From NCBI RefSeq assembly GCF_004123805.1, contig NZ_RWJX01000040.1:1-32582 (forward strand): a stretch of DNA of 32,582 nt, in the 5' to 3' direction. The DNA is from Cellulomonas endophytica (GTDB taxonomy: Bacteria > Actinomycetota > Actinomycetes > Actinomycetales > Cellulomonadaceae). The position numbers were made by a program, and so were the translations under genes. The notes beneath the pieces are model-generated. The model was not told where the DNA came from, did no database searches, and was given only the letters and a program-made list of their open reading frames with translations. Positions 1-8,432 of this stretch are shown here, in pieces (positions within the stretch are counted from its first letter, which is position 1; every line of letters begins with the position of its first letter).

Positions 1-180
1 GTGCCGCCCCGCGCGAGCCGCGGCCCGACGGCGCCTCCCCGCGCACCCCGCGCCCGGAGGGTGCCGCTCCGCGCAAGCCGCGCCCGGAGGGTGCCGGCCC
101 GCGCAAGCCGCGCCCCGAGGGTGCCGGCCCCCGCAAGCCACGGCCCGACGGTGCCGCCCCGCGCGCGCCCCGGCCCGAGG
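1..180 (+). repeat. Six copies of a 30-bp tandem repeat inside the yidC tail
   Basis: Units begin at 1, 31, 61, 91, 121 and 151. Each is 30 bp, so each adds ten residues without breaking the frame. Copies 3 and 4 are most alike (both carry gcgcaagccgcgcc); copies 1, 2 and 6 have drifted. The array may start before the window. Confidence 0.85.
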
Positions 181-254
181 GCGCGGAGCCGCGGACGCCG
201 CGCGCCGGCCGCCCCACGGGGTCGTCGGAGAGCGGGACGGGCACGGCGGAGTGA
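1..254 (+). CDS. yidC: C-terminal tail of YidC membrane insertase (5' end outside window)
   Basis: This is the 3' end of a gene entering from the left, read in codons beginning at base 3 and stopping at TGA 252-254. The frame differs from that of jag. It encodes a repeating basic, proline-rich tail whose unit is close to PRKPRPEGAG (six copies), followed by a Ser/Gly/Thr/Glu-rich end. Periodic Lys/Arg-Pro residues, few rare codons and a stop 91 bases before jag make this the coding frame. YidC/Oxa1 insertases place Sec-dependent and Sec-independent membrane proteins, and many actinobacterial versions end in a basic cytoplasmic tail that can contact the ribosome. The name rests on synteny (yidC lies directly upstream of jag and rsmG in actinobacteria) and on the tail's character; no membrane segment is visible here. 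Confidence 0.68.
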   Translation, partial: AAPREPRPDGASPRTPRPEGAAPRKPRPEGAGPRKPRPEGAGPRKPRPDGAAPRAPRPEGAEPRTPRAGRPTGSSESGTGTAE

Positions 255-345
255 GGCACCCCGTCGGGCGTACCCCCGACGGCCACCAGCACGACCCGCA
301 CGGCGGGACGGTCACGCAGGACGCACGCACGGACGGAGAACGGTG

Positions 346-861
346 ATGACGACGACGCAGCCCGAGGTCCCCGAGGTCGGCAGGAGCGGCAACCGCCTGG
401 AGGAGGAGGGCGAGATCGCCGCCGACTACCTCGAGGAGCTGCTCGACATCGCGGACCTCGACGGTGACATCGACATCGACGTCGAGCACGGTCGCGCCGC
501 CGTCGAGATCGTGTCCGAGGACCCCGACGACCGCCGCCTGCGCCGGCTGGCCGGCCGCGACGGCGAGGTGCTCGAGGCCCTCCAGGAGCTGACGCGCCTG
601 GCGGTGCAGGCCAAGACGGGCGAGCGCAGCCGGCTCATGCTCGACGTCGCGGGCTACCGCGCGGGGCGCCGCGCCGAGCTCACGACGGTGGCGGAGGAGG
701 CGATCGAGCGGGTCCGCACGGGCGGCGCGGAGGTCGCGCTGGAGCCCATGAACGCCTACGAGCGCAAGGTGGTGCACGACGTCGTGTCGGCGGCCGGGCT
801 CGTCAGCGACTCCGACGGCGTGGAGCCGCAGCGCTTCGTGGTGATCCGTCCGGCGTCCTGA
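346..861 (+). CDS. jag: Jag/KhpB-type KH-R3H RNA-binding protein
   Basis: 171 residues, the usual size for the short actinobacterial Jag (SpoIIIJ-associated) protein. An acidic N-terminus (about 1-50) leads into a KH-like region (about 50-105) and a C-terminal R3H domain (about 110-171). The R3H signature Arg-x3-His is present as R140 and H144 in NAYERKVVHD. Jag/KhpB is a cytoplasmic RNA-binding protein that in other bacteria pairs with KhpA and affects cell division and cell-wall gene expression. The ATG at 346 follows GGAG at 335-338 with good spacing; a GTG directly before it (343) is an alternative. The frame stays open further upstream, but that stretch is the yidC tail read out of frame. 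It follows yidC and precedes rsmG by one base, so co-expression is likely. Confidence 0.9.
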   Translation: MTTTQPEVPEVGRSGNRLEEEGEIAADYLEELLDIADLDGDIDIDVEHGRAAVEIVSEDPDDRRLRRLAGRDGEVLEALQELTRLAVQAKTGERSRLMLDVAGYRAGRRAELTTVAEEAIERVRTGGAEVALEPMNAYERKVVHDVVSAAGLVSDSDGVEPQRFVVIRPAS

Positions 862-862
862 C

Positions 863-1618
863 GTGGAGGCGCAGGGGGGGTCGACCGTCGGGCCGGAGGG
901 CGCCACGGGTGACGGCGCACGGTCGGGGGGTGACGAGGTCGACCCTCTGGACGGGGACCCCCGCCTACCCGAGTACTTCGGGGCGGCGTGGCCCGCGGTG
1001 CACGCCTTCCGGACGATGCTCGTCGGAGAGGGGGTGCTGCGCGGGCTCGTCGGACCGCGGGAGGTGGGCCGCCTGTGGGAGCGGCACCTGCTGAACTCGG
1101 CGGCCGTCGTCCCGCGCCTGAGCGGCAGCGCGCGCGTGATCGACCTCGGGTCGGGCGCGGGGATGCCCGGTGTCGTCGTCGCCGCGATGCTGCCGGAGAC
1201 CGAGGTCGTGCTGCTCGAGCCGATGCAGCGGCGCACGGCGTGGCTGTCCGAGGTCGTCGGTGCCCTGGGGCTCGCGAACGCTCGGGTCGAACGGGGCCGG
1301 GCGGAGGACGTGGCCGGCCGCCTCACGGCCGACGTCGTCACGGCGCGCGCCGTCGCCTCGCTCGAGACGCTGTACGGGTGGGCGATGCCGTTGCTCCGGG
1401 TGGGCGGGCGGCTCGTCGCGCTGAAGGGTTCGCGCGCCGAGGAGGAGATCGCCGCCGGTTCCGTGGTGGGCGAGGCGTGGGGCGTCGACGACGTGCGCGT
1501 GGTCGAGGCGGGCACGCTCCCCGGGGTGGCGGGCACGCGCGTCGTGGAAGCGCGACGAGGACGTGACGTGTCCCCCCGCCGCGCGCCGGGCCACCGACGC
1601 ACCGGCAGTCGGCGCTGA
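863..1618 (+). CDS. rsmG: 16S rRNA (guanine-527-N7) methyltransferase RsmG (GidB)
   Basis: 251 residues. RsmG uses S-adenosylmethionine to methylate G527 N7 in the 530 loop of 16S rRNA; loss of function gives low-level streptomycin resistance in several actinobacteria. The Rossmann SAM-binding motif DLGSGAGMPG starts at residue 94, followed by the acidic strand end LLEPMQRRTAWL and the later TARAVASL and LVALKGSRAEEE blocks typical of the family. The GTG start at 863 is one base after the jag stop. It has no clear ribosome-binding site, and no other in-frame start precedes the conserved core, so coupling to jag translation is likely. About 30 residues of low-complexity N-terminus precede the core and the last 20 are basic and disordered. 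Confidence 0.94.
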   Translation: MEAQGGSTVGPEGATGDGARSGGDEVDPLDGDPRLPEYFGAAWPAVHAFRTMLVGEGVLRGLVGPREVGRLWERHLLNSAAVVPRLSGSARVIDLGSGAGMPGVVVAAMLPETEVVLLEPMQRRTAWLSEVVGALGLANARVERGRAEDVAGRLTADVVTARAVASLETLYGWAMPLLRVGGRLVALKGSRAEEEIAAGSVVGEAWGVDDVRVVEAGTLPGVAGTRVVEARRGRDVSPRRAPGHRRTGSRR

Positions 1619-1662
1619 ACAAGCCACACGACTTGTGACTGCTCGCTCGTGTGCGCTGGGCA

Positions 1663-1680
1663 GTCCACGTCGTCGTGGAC
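1663..1680. terminator. Short perfect hairpin after rsmG, possible terminator
   Basis: gtccacg (1663-1669) and cgtggac (1674-1680) pair perfectly around a 4-base loop, 45 bases after the rsmG stop. There is no T-tract, which is usual for GC-rich actinobacteria, so the call rests on position and symmetry only. Confidence 0.35.
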
Positions 1681-2105
1681 GACGCGAGCGCCCCTGCTCT
1701 CACCTACATGAGGCGTCAGTGCGGCAAGGGTCTATCCGTGCGACCGATGCCGCGGGCTCGACATCCCACCCTCCGGCGCCGCTGCTCGGCCGCCCATTCG
1801 TGGGAGTCGAGGCGACTGGCCTGCACCGAGCGGGTGTGGTTCCACCGCTCCGTCACGGCAGGTGCCACGGCGCGTGTGCACCCGGCAGCGGTGGCGGCGC
1901 TGCGCTCCGCGGCGATGTCGGAGCTGATCGGTCCCGGCTGGTCGCCCCTGCAGCGGGGGACCGTACGGTTCGGTCGCTGAGGTGATCGATGCCGGCTCTC
2001 GGAGGGCGACCTGGGCGGATGCGTGTGGTGGGCCGGTCCGCTCGAGGGCGTGGTCCGCGCCAGTAGCAGACGGCAGATGGGGCCACGATCGTTGATGGTC
2101 TCCTT

Positions 2106-2119
2106 GTTTCACGTGGAAC
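2106..2119 (+). promoter_or_regulatory. parS: parS site 1
   Basis: GTTTCACGTGGAAC matches the actinobacterial parS 14-mer exactly. ParB loads here, binds CTP and spreads as a sliding clamp. Confidence 0.93.
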
Positions 2120-3074
2120 CGACGTGGGCCGCAAGGCCTGTAGGAGACCGGAAGAAGGCGGTCTCGACGGCCGCCGCGGCCCTCCGTCGCTACGTCGCAG
2201 ATCTCCCTGCCGGCCGTGCGTGAAGCGGCCTTCTGATCTGGGCCGACGAGCGCAGACGACAGGTTTCCGACGCGACGTGCTCAGGCGGCCGGCAGCTCTG
2301 GCTACTAGGAGCGACCCCGGTCGACGGCGAGTGTGCGGCGGGCTCGGCGGGTCAGTGGACGACCAGCGTCGGAGAGCTACCGTCCTGGGTACGGGCGCGC
2401 TGTGGGTGGTCAGGCGCGCGACCTCGGCCACGTACTGGACGTGACGGCACTGGAAGTTGCGAGCTCTCCTCGGTGGCGGCTGGCCTGCAGATGCTGCGCC
2501 TCGCGACGTCGATCTTCGTCAGCCGGCGTTGGTGGACGGTGGGACTCCTGCCCGGGCGACGGTCCGCGCTGCGGCATCGAGAACACCCGGCGCCGGGCGT
2601 GCGGCACGTCGGCAGAATGGGCGATCCGCTCTCTGGGTTCGTGCGGCCGCCCCTCGTCCTCGAGGTTCCCGCGATCCCGCTCGCGGGCGGGGCACACGGC
2701 ACCCACAGCGCGATCCTCCCCGTTCTCGAGGCGAACATGCGTCTTGGGTGAACCGCCGTCGCTCCAGGATGTGCCGCACATCCCCTTCCGCCGCGTGTCC
2801 ACGGCGAGCCGCTGCTGACGTCTCCTCTCTCACGGCCGCCGCCGACGGGCTCTCGATGGCCACGATCGACTGCTGCTAGATGGTGGTACTGCTCGCCGTG
2901 CGGCTGCACCCGGGTGTCGGCGCCCACAGGCACTCGCGCGAGGACACCCACGATGTTCGAGATGCGTCGGCCGTGGCGCGTTCCCGTCCGAGTGGCCGCT
3001 GCGGCATCGCTGGCAGTTACCCGATGGAACTCTGCGGTGCTGAGGCCGCGAGCCACAGACCCTCATGCGCGCAT

Positions 3075-3088
3075 GTTTCACGTGGAAC
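3075..3088 (+). promoter_or_regulatory. parS: parS site 2
   Basis: GTTTCACGTGGAAC, flanked by T and A so that the 16-mer symmetry extends one base each side. A perfect palindrome (3064-3075) abuts it on the left. Confidence 0.94.
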
Positions 3089-3569
3089 AGCAGCTCGGGA
3101 CGAGCCGGGCGGGTCCGATTGACGACGGTGTATCGGGCTCGGAAGAACATGCCGGTTCTTGAGGAACTGATGGAACCCGTGTACGGGGGGACCGAGTACG
3201 ACGCGGCGCATTCCTCCCGGGTCAGCACGTCATGTCGGTCTGAACTGGCTGCAGTCGCCCTCGGAATCGTGGTCGAAGCCGCGTCGTCGTCCTTGACTCG
3301 ACCGGTGAACTCGACCTGCGGGGCTCGCGCCCGTGGAGAAGTCTCGGGTGAGCGGGAACCTCCGGCAGGCGTAGTTCCTTCGCCGCCGCTCCCCGGTACT
3401 TGCACCACCGACGCCCCTCAAGGATGCAAAGGGACTACGGCCGCTTCCGACGAGACGTGAACCGGCATAGGGACCTGGTGACTCATGAAGGGCTCCTTCG
3501 TGTCTGCTGGCGCCCTGCCCCGGCGGATCGGAAGCCAGGCCATGCGGCGGTGGCAGGCTCACCGTCGAT

Positions 3570-3583
3570 GTTCCACGTGAAAC
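3570..3583 (-). promoter_or_regulatory. parS: parS site 3
   Basis: GTTCCACGTGAAAC, the reverse complement of the 14-mer at sites 1, 2 and 5, again flanked by T and A. Confidence 0.94.
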
Positions 3584-4205
3584 AGCGACGCGCTGTCTCT
3601 CCGCCATGTGAGTGACCGACGGACATCGGCGTGTGCGGGGGACCCGGGCGAGGATGCGGGCTAGGACGTGGGCCGGGGTGTGAGCGTGACCCTTCGGAAC
3701 TCGGGCCGCTCGTTGAAGCGGGGCTGTCCAGGGCCGCCACCGCTCATGGTGCTCCGCTCCTCGCGATCCCCGGTGCATGCTCCGCCGCCCACACATGGGA
3801 GGGAGCACGCCCCATGCCTACGGTAGGGCGGCGGCCGCAAGGCTGAGGTAGGGCCGGTGTCCATGCATCTGGTGCCCGGAGGCTTGCGCTGCTCATCCAT
3901 GCGCGGGACCGAAGGCTTGAACTGCTGTGCTGGGACGGCGGTGGAGCGGCGGGCGAGCCGGCCGCTCGATCCGGCGCGGTCCTCTGCCCAAGGAGCAGGT
4001 CCGGGAGCTCCAGGTTCGGCGGCACCGGATGGTGCGGTGAGGTATCGAGGCGTTCATGTCCGGGTGAGACCTCGGGGTTCCGGATCCTGAGTGAGCACCA
4101 TGGTCCGCCGAGCACCGATGACGGTGCGTCTTCCCCGTGCCCGTACTCCTTCGCACTGCTCTGTGCGTCCCGCGTCGGGACTGCGACGGTCAACGATGTT
4201 CGCGT

Positions 4206-4219
4206 GTTCCACGTGAAAC
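4206..4219 (-). promoter_or_regulatory. parS: parS site 4
   Basis: GTTCCACGTGAAAC, reverse orientation like site 3; 185 bases separate it from site 5. Confidence 0.93.
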
Positions 4220-4403
4220 GGTGACGCGGCAGTCGGAGTCACGACATCACGCTGCCAAGGCCTTGCGGAGCTGAGCGACGTACCGGGTTCACCAGGTCGG
4301 TCCTCTGCTCGCGTTCGCGGGACGGTCTGCGGGGCTCGCTCGTCAGGGGCGCGCGGCCTGGAGTCCCGTCGCGCTACGTCGCAACGCGTAAGGGCGAGGC
4401 GGT

Positions 4404-4417
4404 GTTTCACGTGGAAC
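4404..4417 (+). promoter_or_regulatory. parS: parS site 5, closest to parA
   Basis: GTTTCACGTGGAAC, lying 143 bases before the parA start. The parA frame stays open back through this site and a GTG at 4402 overlaps it, but the real parA start is downstream at 4561. ParB bound here could influence parAB transcription (inference). Confidence 0.92.
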
Positions 4418-4560
4418 GGCGAAGCCAGCGCGCCGGTGCCCGGGTCTGTCAGCCCCGGACAGTAGGCTCACCGGGCGTCGGGTCGTGGACCCGATGGGCC
4501 GAGAGGACCGGCCGCCTGCGGGCGGCGGGCCGCGTGCGGAGACCCAGGAGGACCAGCAGC

Positions 4561-5583
4561 GTGACGACCGACCGAGCCGGCACGTCGACGCGCGCCCCGC
4601 ACGACGGCGACGACCGCAGCAGGGCGGAGCTGGCCGAGAGCCTCCCGCGGGCGGACGAGGACACGCCGCTGATGGCGGCGCTCCGCCAGGACGCGCGGCG
4701 GCGGATCGAGCTGCGCGGTCGGCGTCTCCCGCGACCGGACCAGACGCGGGTCATCACCGTCGCCAACCAGAAGGGCGGCGTGGGCAAGACGACGTCGGCC
4801 GTCAACCTGGCGGCGGCGCTGGCGCAGGCCGGCCTCGAGGTCCTGGTCATCGACAACGACCCGCAGGGCAACGCCTCCACGGCCCTGGGGGTCGAGCACC
4901 ACGGCGGCACCCCCTCGGTGTACGAGGTCCTTGTCGATGGTCTCCCGATGGCGGACGCCGTGCAGGCGTCGCCGCACGTGGAGGGTCTGTGGTGCGTCCC
5001 GGCGACGCTCGACCTCTCGGGCGCGGAGATCGAGCTCGTATCCCTCGTCGCCCGTGAGACGCGGCTGCAGCGGGCGCTTGCCACCTACCTCCGGTGGCGC
5101 GACGAGCAGGGACTGCGGCGCCTCGACTACGTGCTGGTGGACTGCCCGCCGAGCCTGGGCCTGCTGACGGTGAACGCCTTCGTCGTGGGCCAGGAGGTCC
5201 TCATCCCGATCCAGTGCGAGTACTACGCGCTCGAGGGGTTGAGCCAGCTGCTCAAGACGGTCGACATGATCCGGGCTCACCTCAACCCGGATCTGCGGCT
5301 GTCGACCATCCTCCTGACGATGTACGACGGCCGGACGAACCTGGCCCGGGAGGTGGCGGACGAGGTGCGTCGGCACTTCCCCGACGAGACGCTCCGGACC
5401 ACGGTCCCGCGCTCCGTCCGGGTCTCGGAGGCACCCAGCCACGGCCAGACGGTCGTCACCTACGACCCCGGGTCGTCCGGGGCCCTCTCCTACCTCGAGG
5501 CCGCCCGCGAGATCGCGGAACGCGGCCTGACCAGCACCGACGCGTCGACCACCGCCCCCGCCGGGCAGCAGGAGGACCAGTGA
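4561..5583 (+). CDS. parA: Chromosome partitioning ATPase ParA (Soj family)
   Basis: 340 residues. A deviant Walker-A ATPase that forms ATP dimers on the nucleoid and pulls ParB-parS complexes, separating newly copied origins; in actinobacteria it also works with polar scaffold proteins. The deviant Walker-A motif KGGVGKT is at residues 71-77, followed by Walker A' [10 protein letters not shown], Walker [11 protein letters not shown] and the TMYDGRTNL segment typical of chromosomal ParA. A roughly 65-residue charged N-terminus precedes the ATPase core. The GTG at 4561 is chosen because AGGAGG sits at 4546-4551 with ideal spacing; an upstream in-frame GTG (4402) lies inside parS site 5 and lacks a ribosome-binding site. 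The stop overlaps the parB start by 4 bp. A TAGGCT at 4463-4468 could be a -10 element. Confidence 0.95.
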   Translation: MTTDRAGTSTRAPHDGDDRSRAELAESLPRADEDTPLMAALRQDARRRIELRGRRLPRPDQTRVITVANQKGGVGKTTSAVNLAAALAQAGLEVLVIDNDPQGNASTALGVEHHGGTPSVYEVLVDGLPMADAVQASPHVEGLWCVPATLDLSGAEIELVSLVARETRLQRALATYLRWRDEQGLRRLDYVLVDCPPSLGLLTVNAFVVGQEVLIPIQCEYYALEGLSQLLKTVDMIRAHLNPDLRLSTILLTMYDGRTNLAREVADEVRRHFPDETLRTTVPRSVRVSEAPSHGQTVVTYDPGSSGALSYLEAAREIAERGLTSTDASTTAPAGQQEDQ

Positions 5584-7214
5584 ACGAGAAGCGCCGCGGG
5601 CTCGGTCGAGGGCTCGGCGCCCTCATCCCGCAGGGCCAGGACCCGGAGAGGCCGCGGGAGCGGCCGGTGGACGTGTTCTTCCCCGACTCCCGTGAGGGTG
5701 CGCTCGCGCCCGCCGCCGCGTCGGTCGCGGCCACGGCCGCGCCCGACACCGCCCGCGCGGACGCGGCGCCGGCGGGACCCGCGACGCCTGCCCGGCGTCG
5801 GGCGCGCGCCCAGGTGCCGGCGCTGTCCACGCAGACGTCCGCCGACCTGAGCTTCGGCCGGAAGGGCCGTGCGGCCACCGGCGCGGGCCAGGCCGAGGAC
5901 GGCGGAGGTGGAACGGACGCGCCGTCGTCTCTTGACGAGAAGCGTTCTCGCAAGCGCGGCGCAGCCGGGGGCGTCGGGACGCCCTCCACCGGGGCGGGCA
6001 CGGACGTGGTCCCGCAGGCAGACCCCACTGCCGAGCCGCACGGGACGCGCACGGTGCCCGTGGCGGGCGGCGCGGGCACGGACGCGACCGTCGTCGGCAC
6101 CGCTCCGGGGGCACCCGGCAGCGACGCCGCTGCGCCGCCGGTGGTCGCTGCCGGCGCATCGGAGGTGGAGGACGCGGTCGACGACGGCCGGGCCGCCCGT
6201 GCGGACCTGCCCGGTGCCGCGACGCACGTGTCGGACGAGGACGTGGCCCGGGTCGACCTGCTGCCCGACCGGAGCGCGCCCGAGGACAGGGACGCCACCG
6301 GCACCGGTGACGACGCGGATGCGCAGGCGATCCTCGACGGCCGGGCCCTCGCGGAGGAGAGCGTGCCGGACGACGCCGACGAGGACGGCGGGCTGCGGCC
6401 CGTGCCCGGGGCCCGCTTCGTCGAGCTGCCCCTCGGTGCCGTCCGCCCGAACCCCCGCCAGCCCCGGCAGGTGTTCGACGTGGACGCGCTGGCGGAGCTC
6501 GTCGGCTCCATCGAGGAGGTCGGTGTCCTCCAGCCCGTCGTCGTCCGCGAGGCGGAGGACGGCTACGAGCTCATCATGGGCGAGCGCCGGTGGCGCGCGG
6601 CGCAGCGGGCCGGCCTGGACACGATCCCCGCGATCGTCCGCGAGACCGACGACGCCGACCTGCTGCGCGACGCGCTGCTCGAGAACCTCCACCGCGCGGA
6701 GCTGAACCCGCTCGAGGAGGCGGCCGCCTACCAGCAGCTCCTCGACGACTTCGGCTGCACCCACGAGGTGCTCGCCCAGCGCATCCACCGCTCCCGCCCG
6801 CAGATCTCGAACACCCTGCGCCTCCTGCGGCTGCCCGCCACGGTGCAGCGGCGCATCGCGGCCGGTGTCCTGTCCGCCGGCCACGCCCGCGCCCTCCTGG
6901 GGCTCACGGACGGCGCCGCGATCGAGCGGCTGGCGCAGCGGATCGTGGCGGAGGGCCTTTCCGTGCGCGCGGTCGAGGAGATCGTCGCCCTCGGCGTGGA
7001 GGACGCCGTCCAGCGTCGCGGCCCGCGGGCCAGGGCTGAGGACCCGTCGCTCGACGAGCTCGCCGGCCGGCTCTCGGACCGCTTCGAGACGCGCGTCAAG
7101 GTGAGCCTGGGCCGGACCCGCGGCCGCCTGACGGTGGAGTTCGCCTCCCGGGACGACCTCAACCGCATCCTCGCCAGCCTGGCGCCGGACGACCCGGGTC
7201 TCCTCGGCGCCTGA
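5580..7214 (+). CDS. parB: Chromosome partitioning protein ParB with a long inserted linker
   Basis: 544 residues against about 300-340 for most ParBs. ParB binds parS, hydrolyses CTP and slides as a clamp. The N-terminus [14 protein letters not shown] is the conserved ParA-contacting segment. Residues about 20-278 are low-complexity Ala/Gly/Asp/Pro/Thr sequence with no recognised domain. The core follows: VRPNPRQPR (about 285-300), the CTP-binding motif GERRWR at 334-339, ENLHR at 368-372, then a helix-turn-helix region for parS binding and a C-terminal dimerisation domain. GTG 5580-5582 overlaps the parA TGA (GTGA), implying coupled translation. The extra sequence is in frame and has the same codon usage as the rest of the gene, so it is not a fusion artefact. 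Five parS sites lie upstream. Confidence 0.95.
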   Translation: MNEKRRGLGRGLGALIPQGQDPERPRERPVDVFFPDSREGALAPAAASVAATAAPDTARADAAPAGPATPARRRARAQVPALSTQTSADLSFGRKGRAATGAGQAEDGGGGTDAPSSLDEKRSRKRGAAGGVGTPSTGAGTDVVPQADPTAEPHGTRTVPVAGGAGTDATVVGTAPGAPGSDAAAPPVVAAGASEVEDAVDDGRAARADLPGAATHVSDEDVARVDLLPDRSAPEDRDATGTGDDADAQAILDGRALAEESVPDDADEDGGLRPVPGARFVELPLGAVRPNPRQPRQVFDVDALAELVGSIEEVGVLQPVVVREAEDGYELIMGERRWRAAQRAGLDTIPAIVRETDDADLLRDALLENLHRAELNPLEEAAAYQQLLDDFGCTHEVLAQRIHRSRPQISNTLRLLRLPATVQRRIAAGVLSAGHARALLGLTDGAAIERLAQRIVAEGLSVRAVEEIVALGVEDAVQRRGPRARAEDPSLDELAGRLSDRFETRVKVSLGRTRGRLTVEFASRDDLNRILASLAPDDPGLLGA

Positions 7215-7257
7215 CCGGGCGCGCGGGGGCAGGACGGCGAGGCGGCACGGCCGGGGC

Positions 7258-7380
7258 GGCTGCCGGCACGCCGTCGGACGGCTGCCGGCACGGCAGTCGG
7301 ACAGCTGCCGTCACGCCGTCGGACAGCTGCCGTCACGCCGTCGGACGGCTGTCGGCACGCCGTCGGACGGCCGCCGGCAC
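7258..7380. repeat. 22-bp tandem repeat between parB and ddl
   Basis: Five full units and a partial one, starting at 7258, 7280, 7303, 7325, 7347 and 7369. The unit is close to ggctgccggcacgccgtcgg plus ac; unit 2 is 23 bp. Each unit holds short self-complementary stretches (gccggc, gacggc), so the array could fold. It lies between convergent genes. Confidence 0.88.
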
Positions 7381-7397
7381 GCGGCGGCGGCCGTCCG
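7364..7397. terminator. Bidirectional hairpin terminator between parB and ddl
   Basis: cggacggccgcc (7364-7375) and ggcggccgtccg (7386-7397) form a perfect 12-bp stem with a 10-base loop. It begins 5 bases after the ddl stop on the minus strand and ends the parB transcript on the other side. No T-tract is present. Confidence 0.75.
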
Positions 7398-7402
7398 GGA
7401 CG

Positions 7403-8353
7403 TCAGTCGCGCAGCTCGGCCTCGACGAGAGCCCGGTACAGCGCGGGCAGCTCGTACCCGGCGGCCTCGGCCGACTGGGGCAGCAGCGAGGTCTCCGTCA
7501 TGCCCGGCGCGACGTTCACCTCGAGGAACCACGGGGTGCCGTCCGCGTCGACGACGAGGTCCGTGCGGGACAGGCGCGCGAGCCCGAGCTCGCGGTGGGC
7601 CGCCACGGCGACCTCGCAGGCCCGTGCGACCACGTCGGGGTCGAGCCGGGCCGGCGTGAAGTACTCGGTGCGGCCGGGGTTGTAGCGCGCGTCGTAGTCG
7701 TAGGGACCGTCCGTGACGATCTCCACGGGCGGCAGCGCCACGGGCCCGTCCCCCGTGTCGACGACGCTCACGGCGATCTCCGTGCCCTGCACCGCCTGCT
7801 CGACCAGCGCGGTGTCGGAGTAGGAGAAGCAGTCGACCATGGCGTGGGGCAGGGCGGTCGTGTCCGTGACGAGGTTGACCCCGAGGGCGGAGCCGCCCTT
7901 CGACGGCTTCACGACGAGGGGCAGGCCGAGCCGTCGCACGAGGGCCTCGAGCACCTGCCCCGCACCGAGCTCGCGGAAGAGCGACTGCGGCAGGGTGACG
8001 AAGGCCGGGGTGCGGATGCCCGCCCGCTGCACGACGGTCTTGGCGACGGGCTTCGACCACGCCACCCTGCTGCCCTGCGGGCCCGTGCCGAGCACGCGGT
8101 GGCCGGCGAGCGCCAGGACGTCACGGACGGACCCGTCCTCGCCGCTCGCGCCGTGCAGCAGCGGCCAGACGAGGTCGGGCGTGAGCTCGTCGAGCGTGGG
8201 CAGGAGGCGCTGGTCGACGTCGAGGACCGTCACCTCCAGGCCCGCGGTGCGCAGCGCCTCGGCCACGCGGCGCCCGGACCGCAGCGACACGTCGCGCTCG
8301 TGCGACAGGCCGCCGGCGAGGACGACGAGACGGGGGGACGGGGCGTGGCTCAC
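7403..8353 (-). CDS. ddl: D-alanine--D-alanine ligase family protein (ATP-grasp)
   Basis: 316 residues, a little short of typical Ddl (about 310-370). Ddl joins two D-alanines with ATP to make the dipeptide end of the peptidoglycan stem. Visible motifs: AGGLSHERDVSLRSG near the N-terminus (substrate Glu and Ser), LHGASGEDGSV, VVKPSKGGSALGV (ATP-binding Lys and glycine loop) and, near the C-terminus, WFLEVNVAPGMTETSLLPQ (Mg-binding Glu/Asn and the loop closing on the dipeptide). GTG 8353 is preceded by AGGAGC with 7-base spacing. It lies downstream of the aminotransferase with an 80-base gap and is probably cotranscribed. Actinobacteria often have another ddl elsewhere, so this may be a second or specialised ligase; depsipeptide or other D-amino-acid products cannot be excluded. 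Confidence 0.85.
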   Translation of the reverse strand: MSHAPSPRLVVLAGGLSHERDVSLRSGRRVAEALRTAGLEVTVLDVDQRLLPTLDELTPDLVWPLLHGASGEDGSVRDVLALAGHRVLGTGPQGSRVAWSKPVAKTVVQRAGIRTPAFVTLPQSLFRELGAGQVLEALVRRLGLPLVVKPSKGGSALGVNLVTDTTALPHAMVDCFSYSDTALVEQAVQGTEIAVSVVDTGDGPVALPPVEIVTDGPYDYDARYNPGRTEYFTPARLDPDVVARACEVAVAAHRELGLARLSRTDLVVDADGTPWFLEVNVAPGMTETSLLPQSAEAAGYELPALYRALVEAELRD

Positions 8354-8432
8354 GCGGCGGGCTCCTGCAGGACGAGGGGGACGAGGACGGCGGCGGTGCG
8401 CCGGGTGGTCGAGCGGCTCGGGGTCCGGCGGA

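Larger units (their letters stand above)
1619..4560. other. Gene-poor parS-containing region between rsmG and parA
   Basis: Almost 3 kb with no convincing gene on either strand. Open frames here are short and overlap on both strands, lack the strong third-position G/C preference seen in every neighbouring gene, lack good ribosome-binding sites, and encode nothing I recognise. GC looks clearly lower than in the flanks (my rough impression is mid-to-upper 60s percent). The clear functional content is five parS sites. Also present are a 7-bp-stem hairpin at 2144-2165 (gagaccg / cggtctc), a perfect 12-bp palindrome catgcgcgcatg at 3064-3075 touching the second parS, and a 24-bp element repeated at 1783-1806 and 3778-3801. 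I found no DnaA-box cluster, so I do not call this the origin. Confidence 0.75.

Noticed and set aside
1..345. Open frame extending jag upstream to base 1
   Set aside because: The extension is Arg/Ala/Pro-rich nonsense; the yidC tail occupies another frame with a natural stop at 254, and jag has its own ribosome-binding site.
2830..3408. Minus-strand open frame of about 190 codons in the parS field
   Set aside because: No third-position G/C bias, no ribosome-binding site, and it translates straight through a parS site.
1619..4400. oriC with DnaA boxes
   Set aside because: No TTGTCCACA- or TTATCCACA-like cluster and no dnaA or dnaN nearby; only parS sites are evident.
7258..7380. CRISPR-like array
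   Set aside because: Direct head-to-tail 22-bp repeats without spacers; no cas genes.
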